Below, one piece after another: positions 44,450 to 51,039 of a stretch of 64,000 bases of DNA. The notes under the pieces were generated by a model. It searched no databases and was not told the DNA's origin. It worked only from the letters and a program-made list of their open reading frames with translations. Position numbers and translations under genes: made by a program. How positions within the stretch are numbered: position 1 is the stretch's first letter; every line of letters starts with the position of its first letter. This stretch comes from Aureisphaera galaxeae (GTDB lineage: Bacteria > Bacteroidota > Bacteroidia > Flavobacteriales > Flavobacteriaceae), in contig NZ_JAQQTF010000004.1 of NCBI RefSeq assembly GCF_028561275.1, positions 248,001 to 312,000 of the forward strand, in the 5' to 3' direction.

Positions 44450-45112
44450 ATGGTAGATAAGCTTCATACCTATCGTTTCGAAATTTTATTGATAAGCCAG
44501 CTAACCATTCTATTCGGGGAGCTGTTCTTTTTTGGGGAATGGTTCGAGGAATACCTCTCGCAGCCTTTGTTTCTAATCAACTTTTTGGCCGGGATCCTTC
44601 TGTTTTCAAAACACAGAAAGAAAATAACGGCTATTCTTATATTACTGGCTACCGCCTTGTTTGCCATGGTCTGGGAGCAATTTGTGGATCATGATTCTGC
44701 AGTGGTTAAAGCGGTAAGATTGTTCAGTCTTTATTTGTTTTATGTGATCCTAACGTTGGAGCTTATTTTACAGGTGTGGCAGGCTAAAAAAGTAGGGAAG
44801 AATGTTATTTATGGCCTTATTTCTGGGTATATTTCGCTAGGGTTTGTGGTGTTCTTTGTGTGTTTGAGTATAGAAACCTATCATCCGAATTCTTTTCAAG
44901 GATTGCAATCTTTGAATGGAAAACCAGATAGTAGCGGATTGTTGTACTATAGTTATATTACGTTAATGACGATAGGATATGGAGATATCGTTCCGTCTAC
45001 TGTATTGGCTCGAAAGGCCGCTATATTTACAGGTATGGTTGGGCAATTCTATTTGGTGATCCTCACCGCAATCATCGTGGGTAAGTACATCAACCAAAGA
45101 AATACAGCTTAA
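44450..45112 (+). CDS. Two-pore-helix potassium-type ion channel
   Basis: A 220-residue membrane protein. Several N-terminal helices (about 10-28, 38-55, 62-78, 88-108, 124-146) precede a pore loop with the selectivity motif MTIGYGDIVP, followed by the final helix ending GKYI. This is an Ion_trans_2 channel. The extra N-terminal helices may act as a voltage or mechanical sensor. It follows mtaB by 26 bases and is convergent with the GNAT gene (four-base overlap). Confidence 0.88.
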   Translation: MVDKLHTYRFEILLISQLTILFGELFFFGEWFEEYLSQPLFLINFLAGILLFSKHRKKITAILILLATALFAMVWEQFVDHDSAVVKAVRLFSLYLFYVILTLELILQVWQAKKVGKNVIYGLISGYISLGFVVFFVCLSIETYHPNSFQGLQSLNGKPDSSGLLYYSYITLMTIGYGDIVPSTVLARKAAIFTGMVGQFYLVILTAIIVGKYINQRNTA

Positions 45113-45426
45113 ATACTAATTCCTACGGGCAATAGGTCCTTATAAACTCTTCGGTTGCGCCGCATGAAACCGGCAATTTCTGGACTGGTGGGCACCAAGC
45201 TGATTCCTCTCTGTTTTACCTCTTCGAAAACGGCTCTAATAAATATATCCCGAAATCCTTGCTCTTCCAGATCCTCTGGCATGTCATACTTGGTCAAAAA
45301 AATCTTACGGTCCTGAAGCGCGTACTCGATTCTGGCCATATTGTCTCCAATTTCGAGCTCGAATTGCCGTAAGAATTCATTGTCGGTAATTTCTACATCT
45401 TCAATCATAGGGAGTAAATTTTGCAT
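45109..45426 (-). CDS. Short GNAT-type N-acetyltransferase
   Basis: A 105-residue protein matching the small YjdJ/COG2388 acetyltransferase fold: ARIEYALQDRKIFLTKYDMPE and a GFRDIFIRAVFEEVKQRGI helix stretch, then LVPTSPEIAGFMRRN. The Q/RxxGxA loop of large GNATs is reduced to EEQGFRD. It starts immediately before the pirin stop, so it is the second gene of a pirin operon. Substrate unknown. Confidence 0.8.
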   Translation of the reverse strand: MQNLLPMIEDVEITDNEFLRQFELEIGDNMARIEYALQDRKIFLTKYDMPEDLEEQGFRDIFIRAVFEEVKQRGISLVPTSPEIAGFMRRNRRVYKDLLPVGISI

Positions 45427-46143
45427 TTAATTCATTGGTACTTCAATAAGTAACAACCTGCTGTCTTTGGAAACGGTTAGGGGAACCTCTTTAGTGTCCC
45501 AGAGTCCAATGGCATCTCGGCTCGTAAGTGTTTCATTATCTATGACAACGGAACCTTTAATTACCATGAGATAAACTCCATTGGAAGGTTGCTTTACTGA
45601 ATAGTTAGTTGTTCTTTCTTCTGTAAAATCGCCAATGTGGAAATAGGCCTGTTGGTGAATCCAAAGATCGCTATCCGAAGCTTCAGATTTAGGCTTTACT
45701 ACTGGGCTAAAGGTATTTGGTGTGAGGAGTGGTGCTATTTCCTTTTGGTCATAGCGAGGAGTAACATTCTCAGTTTCTGGAAACAACCAAATCTGAAATA
45801 ACTTCAAGGGTTCGGTTGTGCTAGCATTAAATTCACTGTGTTCCACACCACTTCCCGCACTCATCACCTGTATATCCCCAGCTGCAACAATTCCATTATT
45901 TCCCATAGAGTCCTTGTGTTTTACGGCACCTAGTTGGGGAATGGTCACTATTTCCATATTCTTATGTGGATGTGTACCAAAACCCATACCTGGGGCAATG
46001 ACGTCGTCATTCAATACCCGTAAGGATCCGAATTGTAATCGATTGGGATCGAAATAGTTAGCGAAGCTGAACGAATATTTCGCCTGCAACCATCCATAAT
46101 TGGCGGTGCCACGGGTAGCTGCGGGGTGTAAAATCTTGTTCAT
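45427..46143 (-). CDS. Pirin family protein
   Basis: A 238-residue bicupin. The metal-binding motif GFGTHPHKNMEIVTI and the downstream SGVEHSEFN fit pirin. Known homologues include quercetin dioxygenases and a redox-sensing Fe protein. The second cupin (YHIGDF region) lacks clear metal ligands, as usual. It is divergent from the hydrolase gene at 46235 and shares its intergenic region with it. Confidence 0.92.
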   Translation of the reverse strand: MNKILHPAATRGTANYGWLQAKYSFSFANYFDPNRLQFGSLRVLNDDVIAPGMGFGTHPHKNMEIVTIPQLGAVKHKDSMGNNGIVAAGDIQVMSAGSGVEHSEFNASTTEPLKLFQIWLFPETENVTPRYDQKEIAPLLTPNTFSPVVKPKSEASDSDLWIHQQAYFHIGDFTEERTTNYSVKQPSNGVYLMVIKGSVVIDNETLTSRDAIGLWDTKEVPLTVSKDSRLLLIEVPMN

Positions 46144-46148
46144 AAATG

Positions 46149-46190
46149 CTCAAAAACCTTTTTGAGAATTCTATCTTTGTTACAAAGTTA
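46149..46190. promoter_or_regulatory. Divergent pirin / hydrolase promoter with inverted repeat
   Basis: CTCAAAAA (46149-46156) and TTTTTGAG (46159-46166) form an 8-bp inverted repeat beside two opposed -7 boxes: TATCTTTG (plus, 46172-46179) and TAACTTTG (minus, 46190-46183). The repeat could be an operator shared by both genes. Confidence 0.4.
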
Positions 46191-46234
46191 CAAAAAAATG
46201 AAAGGCGATTGCGTTATTTCCGTGTTAAAGCCCT

Positions 46235-46900
46235 ATGAATACTGAGAAAATTCCCATTTATTTTGTACCTGGTCTAGCTGCCTCCAAGGAAATTTTTCGA
46301 AATATACGGTTGCCAGAAGACCGTTACGAAATTCACATTCTGGAGTGGCTCATTCCCGAAAAAGAGGAGACCATCCAACAATATGCCAAGCGCATGGCAG
46401 ACCGCATCGAACACCAAAATGCTGTTTTGGTAGGTGTTTCTTTTGGCGGGGTAATGGTACAGGAAATGAGTCAATTTCTAGATTTGCGAGCACTTGTTAT
46501 TATTTCCAGTGTCAAGACCAAAAACGAATTACCCGCTCGTTTTCGATGGGTTCGGAATACGGGTGCTTACAAACTGCTCCCTACGGGATGGGCGTTGAGT
46601 GTAAAGGATCTTACCAAATTAGCCATCGGCCCCAGAAGCAAGAAACGCCTCACCTTATACCAAGAATATCTTTCGGTTCGTGATAAGCAATATTTGGATT
46701 GGGCCATCAAACAGATGGTGTGCTGGGAACGTACCGAAAAAGTACCCGGCGTACATCACATTCATGGGGATGGGGATATTGTTTTTCCTTCCAAAAACAT
46801 TTCAGAATATACGCTACTGGAAGGAGGTACCCATGTCATGATTTTGAACAAAGGAAGTAAGGTTAGTAAACTGTTGGAAAATATTATAGAAACGGGCTAA
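46235..46900 (+). CDS. Alpha/beta hydrolase
   Basis: A 221-residue cytoplasmic hydrolase. The nucleophile elbow is GVSFGG (Ser near residue 70), the acid is probably the Asp in HGDGDIVFP and the base the His in GGTHVM. The oxyanion region is IYFVPGLAAS. It has no signal peptide. Substrate is not evident; esterase or thioesterase is the likely class. Confidence 0.85.
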   Translation: MNTEKIPIYFVPGLAASKEIFRNIRLPEDRYEIHILEWLIPEKEETIQQYAKRMADRIEHQNAVLVGVSFGGVMVQEMSQFLDLRALVIISSVKTKNELPARFRWVRNTGAYKLLPTGWALSVKDLTKLAIGPRSKKRLTLYQEYLSVRDKQYLDWAIKQMVCWERTEKVPGVHHIHGDGDIVFPSKNISEYTLLEGGTHVMILNKGSKVSKLLENIIETG

Positions 46901-46942
46901 CGCAAGTGCCTAATTGCGTATATTTAATGAAATTTTGAGGTT

Positions 46943-47911
46943 ATGAATATTTTGTCGAAAATCGGCTTAGCCACTGTACTTATTGGGGTAGGTATGTTGT
47001 GTACAAATGCCGTACAGGAGCCCCAAAAAGAAACGAAGCCAGATGTTGTTGAAGAAGTGGCTACAACCGACGAAACGTTGGAAGAAAAATTGACAAACGG
47101 TTACAACGTATACGCCTTAGAGCTTCCCGAAAGTATGAATTTTGCAGGGGAACGGGTTCCCTTGGAAGATCCGGATATCCGCGAGCGTATGGACAGGGAA
47201 TTGTTGGTAAATACCTACTGGCAGTCCAACGGTCTTCTCATCTTTAAGCGTGCCAATAAGTATTTTCCTATCATAGAACCTTTATTGGAAAAGCATGGCA
47301 TTCCGGAAGATTTTAAGTACTTAGCCATTGCCGAAAGTGCACTTCAAAACAATAGATCTCCTGCAGGTGCTGCTGGGTTCTGGCATTTTCTGAAAGGTAC
47401 GGGTAGGGAATACGGACTGGAAATAAACGATTATGTGGACGAGCGATACAATTTGGAATTGGCCACGAAAGTTGCCGCAGAGTACCTGAAAGCCTCCAAA
47501 AGACGATTCGGGAGTTGGACCCTTGCCGCCGCTGCGTACAACGCAGGTAATGCTGGTATAAACAAACAATTGAAAAAGCAACAAGTGGACGATTATTACG
47601 ATGTGTTGCTTAACGATGAGACGAGTCGTTATGTATTCCGCATTTTGGCTTTCAAAGAAATTTTATCCAACCCAAAGAAATATGGATTTAATTTCAGGGA
47701 GCAAGACCTTTATAATCAGGTTCCTACCTTTAAAGTGAAGGTAGATACGGCCGTAACGGACTTTGCTCATTTCGCCAAACAATTCGATATTAACTATAAA
47801 ATTCTTAAGTTGCACAACCCTTGGCTACGCGATAACTATTTGAAAAACGCCTCAGGGAAGGAATATTTTATAGAGATTCCGGAAAAAGGACATTACAATA
47901 CAGGGCAGTAA
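46943..47911 (+). CDS. Exported lytic transglycosylase (SLT domain)
   Basis: A 322-residue protein with an N-terminal hydrophobic segment (about 5-22) and an acidic linker, then a Slt70/GEWL-like catalytic domain: the catalytic Glu is in LAIAESALQNN, followed by AGAAGFWHFLKGTG and TLAAAAYNAGNAGI. The typical GLMQ motif is replaced by GFWHF, as in MltD/other Bacteroidota enzymes. No LysM repeat is obvious. It cleaves peptidoglycan glycan strands in the periplasm. Confidence 0.9.
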   Translation: MNILSKIGLATVLIGVGMLCTNAVQEPQKETKPDVVEEVATTDETLEEKLTNGYNVYALELPESMNFAGERVPLEDPDIRERMDRELLVNTYWQSNGLLIFKRANKYFPIIEPLLEKHGIPEDFKYLAIAESALQNNRSPAGAAGFWHFLKGTGREYGLEINDYVDERYNLELATKVAAEYLKASKRRFGSWTLAAAAYNAGNAGINKQLKKQQVDDYYDVLLNDETSRYVFRILAFKEILSNPKKYGFNFREQDLYNQVPTFKVKVDTAVTDFAHFAKQFDINYKILKLHNPWLRDNYLKNASGKEYFIEIPEKGHYNTGQ

Positions 47912-47952
47912 TTTAAATGCTTAAAAAAGATAAACACTAACTAACCTAACTT

Positions 47953-48324
47953 ATGAATTTAACCGTTTTATTATCGTTGGTAATCATAGGCCTAGCCGCT
48001 GGAGTTTTAAGTGGCTTTATGGGTGTAGGAGGTGGAGTTGTCATGATTCCCCTAATGATACTCCTTCTTGGCTATGACCAACACGCTGCGCAAGGGACCA
48101 GTTTGGCCGTTTTGGCCGTCCCTGTAACCTTTGTGGCAGCTTATACCTATCATTCCACGGGTCATCCCATAAATTGGCGGTATGCTCTTGTCATAGCCCT
48201 CTTCTTTATTGTAGGGGGGTACTTGGGGTCTAAGTTTGCTGTTAAAATCGATCAGGGAATCCTAAAGAAGATTTTTGCCGGTATCCTAATCGTTGCGGCC
48301 ATCAAACTTTTCTTTTCAAAATAA
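47953..48324 (+). CDS. TauE/SafE-type (TSUP) membrane protein, half size
   Basis: A 123-residue protein with four hydrophobic helices. The first helix ends in the family motif SGFMGVGGGVVMIPLM, followed by AAQGTSLAVL, matching one TSUP repeat. Full-length TauE/SafE proteins have two such halves (about 250 residues), so this would need to dimerise. The frame ends cleanly, without frameshift remains downstream. Sulfur-organic anion transport is the family role. Confidence 0.85.
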   Translation: MNLTVLLSLVIIGLAAGVLSGFMGVGGGVVMIPLMILLLGYDQHAAQGTSLAVLAVPVTFVAAYTYHSTGHPINWRYALVIALFFIVGGYLGSKFAVKIDQGILKKIFAGILIVAAIKLFFSK

Positions 48325-48331
48325 GGAAACG

Positions 48332-49030
48332 CTAGTTTTCGTATTCAGATTTGAGTTCTTTCTGAACTTCACCACGTTGTAGAAGCGATATCCCACTTGT
48401 AAAACTTTGGTAGTTGGAGTTGTAGGATTCTGTGTATTCTTTAGAGTAATGATGCATGAAGTTTCTTCGCACATCCAATATTCGCTTATCTGCAGAAATA
48501 AAAAACGAGGTGGGAAACCCTAAGCTGTGCTTCATAGTGCGAATGGCGAAATCGTTCCGGTTTTCCTTCTCGTCCACATAAAGAACGTGTATGTGCTTAC
48601 TTATTTTTCGTTTCGACTTCCGTATCTTTTTCTTGGATCCCCAATAGAGCATCACAAAATCGATCTGATCGTGATACTTTTCGGCCACATCATTAAAAGC
48701 TGGGACTTCACCCTTGCCAGGAACGCACCAAGACGCATAGGTAATAAGATAGATGGGCTTTTCGAATTTATAGAGGTTAATTCGTCTTCCCGTAAACTTT
48801 CGAACCTTGAAATTATCTATATACGAACCATTCACTACTTTCTTTACCAGCGAATCGAATAAAAACTGGGCTCTTTCTTCATCTTTTCTAATGTATGCGA
48901 GCTTTGCCTGCTTTCTGTATTTACGGATGTTTTTACCTATGGCTTGGGAAAAAAGATCCTTAGGCTCAGCCTGTTGGGCGAGGGTAGGAATGCTTAAAAG
49001 AATGAATAGGGCAAGTAGTAGTTTACCCAT
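48332..49030 (-). CDS. TlpA-like protein lacking the second redox cysteine
   Basis: A 232-residue exported protein (signal peptide ending TLAQQ). From about 90 on it has the TlpA/thioredoxin fold: IYLITYASWCVPGKGEVPAFNDVAEKY in outline, then SLGFPTSFFISADKRIL with the cis-Pro. The active site reads W-C-V-P-G, so the WCGPC pair is reduced to one cysteine. It cannot work as a standard disulfide reductase; a mixed-disulphide or structural role is possible. Its start is isolated from neighbours. Confidence 0.85.
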   Translation of the reverse strand: MGKLLLALFILLSIPTLAQQAEPKDLFSQAIGKNIRKYRKQAKLAYIRKDEERAQFLFDSLVKKVVNGSYIDNFKVRKFTGRRINLYKFEKPIYLITYASWCVPGKGEVPAFNDVAEKYHDQIDFVMLYWGSKKKIRKSKRKISKHIHVLYVDEKENRNDFAIRTMKHSLGFPTSFFISADKRILDVRRNFMHHYSKEYTESYNSNYQSFTSGISLLQRGEVQKELKSEYEN

Positions 49031-49163
49031 AGGCAGATTGTGATTGGTTGGCGTAAAAGTAGTAAGATTTGCGAAAATCCAAGTTAGGAAATGGATAATT
49101 AGAAGTTTTGTAAAGGTTTTTGTCTATACAAAAACACCCCAAATCACCCTGTTTTCATGAATC

Positions 49164-49736
49164 TTAGCGCATTCTTCGACCACGTCCACGATGGCCCCCT
49201 CCGAACTGCTGGCGCGGCATATTGGCACGTTTCATTTGCTGTTTCATCATTTTAATCTGTTCATCCAGCATATTGTGCTTATCCAGCTTTTTGGCTTCGC
49301 TTAGTAGGCTTTCGGCTTCCCTTTTTCGGTTTTTGCTCATGGCAATACCGGCAAGGTTTAATTTTACCATGGCCATATCCGCACTCATATTCAAACCTAG
49401 CTTTTCGGCCTTCTTAAAGTATTTTTCGGCCTCATTCATATTGGTTTGAGACACCATAAGCCCGTTTAGGTAGTTATAATATCCCTGTTGTTTGGTGACC
49501 AAGGAACTTTCTGGGTTCGAAATGCGGTCCAGCCATTTTTTGGCCCCAGGAAAGTTCTGTTTCCTTAGTTGAAGAAAGGCCAATAAGATCATTTCATTCT
49601 TGAAATACAGGAATACGAACATCCCAGCTAGCAGAATGAACATAATTCCGTTACCAATATTACCTTCATAGAATTGCCAAACGGTGGCGGCAAGACTTAA
49701 TACAGCTAATACGAGTTTTATGTTTTTGTTGAACAT
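49164..49736 (-). CDS. TPR membrane protein
   Basis: A 190-residue protein: two N-terminal helices (about 5-20 and 28-45), then TPR-like helical repeats (NEAEKYFKKAEKLGLN and NRKREAESLLSEAKKL), and an unusual basic, Gly-rich tail (GGGHRGRGRRMR). Likely an interaction scaffold. It follows the exported protein gene by one base. A weak GTTTTTGT/ACAAAAAC stem (49116-49135) lies past its stop. Confidence 0.75.
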   Translation of the reverse strand: MFNKNIKLVLAVLSLAATVWQFYEGNIGNGIMFILLAGMFVFLYFKNEMILLAFLQLRKQNFPGAKKWLDRISNPESSLVTKQQGYYNYLNGLMVSQTNMNEAEKYFKKAEKLGLNMSADMAMVKLNLAGIAMSKNRKREAESLLSEAKKLDKHNMLDEQIKMMKQQMKRANMPRQQFGGGHRGRGRRMR

Positions 49737-49737
49737 A

Positions 49738-50619
49738 TTAAATTCTTTTGTACGTAATTGTTGAGGTTAATGTAGTGGGATACTCAGTACCGTTGATAAC
49801 TGTGGCTCCCTTAGCAGTTTGGTTTACGGACATTTCTTTCGGGAATCCAGTGCCTGTTTCTATAGATACCGAAGATTCCTGATCTCCATCCAAGCTTAGT
49901 CGTACTCCTTCCTGTACATCGGTAGATAACGAAATGGTCGAAGTGGCTGAAAGGGAGAAGGCATCAGAAGCATAATTGTCCAGTTTCCAAGTGTTGTTTG
50001 CTTTAAATTCCCCAGTATAGGCGTTGATCCACGTATCTCCAACGTGCACAGGCTTATTGGGGTAGAGGTAAAGCAGTTGTTCCATACTTTCGGCCAAGCT
50101 ATCGTCCCCAAATTCAGATTCAAGGCTCTGGCGCATCATTTCCTTGGAAGCTTCATCTTCCAGTCCAGAACGAGAAATCATACCATCGATCAAGGCACTA
50201 GAGTTCTCCAAGGAAACAATCTCTCCGGTTTTCAACATGTGGATTTGAAAAGGAATGTTTATTAATCCTTGGAAGATCTGCGCTTCAATATCGTCCTTAT
50301 CTGCATCCCTTTTGGTGTCAATGTCCATAAGTACGCCAATCATATCCGATTCCGATTTCAATACCAAGGAAGTATATGCCGTTGCGATTACATATTTCTC
50401 TTCTGTAGCTTCTATTACCTTGAAATTGAATGAGCCAGAAAGCACATTAACTGTCGTATTGGTCATTCCTTCTATATTCTGAATCATTTCCTGTCGGGCT
50501 GTCTGCTCCATATCGAATTCGTCTCCAACCTTAAAGTTATATTGAAGCGAATTTTGGGCAGTGGCACCAATTCCCGATAAAAAAAGGAAAAAAGCACATA
50601 AGTAGATGAGTCGTTTCAT
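49738..50619 (-). CDS. Secreted DUF6263-like protein
   Basis: A 293-residue exported protein (signal peptide ending GATAQN). The mature part is beta-rich with LQYNFKVGDEFDMEQTARQE at the start and TLTSTITYKRI at the end, matching the pattern of Bacteroidota secreted DUF6263 proteins. No catalytic motif is visible. A -7 box TACCTTTG (minus, 50647-50640) lies 20 bases ahead. It leads a two-gene unit with the TPR protein. Confidence 0.75.
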   Translation of the reverse strand: MKRLIYLCAFFLFLSGIGATAQNSLQYNFKVGDEFDMEQTARQEMIQNIEGMTNTTVNVLSGSFNFKVIEATEEKYVIATAYTSLVLKSESDMIGVLMDIDTKRDADKDDIEAQIFQGLINIPFQIHMLKTGEIVSLENSSALIDGMISRSGLEDEASKEMMRQSLESEFGDDSLAESMEQLLYLYPNKPVHVGDTWINAYTGEFKANNTWKLDNYASDAFSLSATSTISLSTDVQEGVRLSLDGDQESSVSIETGTGFPKEMSVNQTAKGATVINGTEYPTTLTSTITYKRI

Positions 50620-50680
50620 TGGTGTTTTTCTAAGGGCGACAAAGGTACTAAAAACAATCCTAAATATTTTCGCATTTCGG

Positions 50681-50711
50681 TTTGCGGAAGTAAAAAATGA
50701 TCGTATATTTG
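50681..50711 (+). promoter_or_regulatory. Promoter of rpmH
   Basis: TTTG (50681-50684), 19 bases, TATATTTG (50704-50711): an exact consensus promoter, about 60 bases before the rpmH ATG. Confidence 0.85.
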
Positions 50712-50777
50712 CACCCGACTTTTAAGAAAGGTCTTTTGTATTTAAAAAATTATCAGAGGATATAATATAAGTTAGTA

Positions 50778-50936
50778 ATGAAAAGAACATTTCAGCCATC
50801 GAAAAGAAAAAGAAGAAATAAGCACGGATTTAGAGAGCGTATGGCTTCTGTAAATGGACGTAAAGTGTTAGCTGCCCGTAGAGCAAAGGGCAGAAAGAAA
50901 CTTTCTGTATCTTCTGAGCCACGCCACAAGAAATAA
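50778..50936 (+). CDS. rpmH: 50S ribosomal protein L34
   Basis: A 52-residue, highly basic protein: [37 protein letters not shown] and [13 protein letters not shown] are the diagnostic L34 motifs in order. It has its own promoter and terminator. Confidence 0.97.
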   Translation: MKRTFQPSKRKRRNKHGFRERMASVNGRKVLAARRAKGRKKLSVSSEPRHKK

Positions 50937-50954
50937 TGTTGATAACTCATAAAT

Positions 50955-50990
50955 AAAAGGTGTTGTTTTTATAAGCAACACCTTTTTTTT
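50955..50990 (+). terminator. Terminator of rpmH
   Basis: AAGGTGTTG (50957-50965) pairs with CAACACCTT (50976-50984), followed by six more T. It separates rpmH from carB. Confidence 0.92.
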
Positions 50991-51039
50991 ATACCCTAAT
51001 GCATCGTAATTTTAACGCCCAAAAAATAGTTCTTTTTTT

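Noticed and set aside
49116-49135. GTTTTTGT/ACAAAAAC stem after the TPR gene as a terminator
   Set aside because: The stem is almost all A-T and lacks a following T run; too weak to call.
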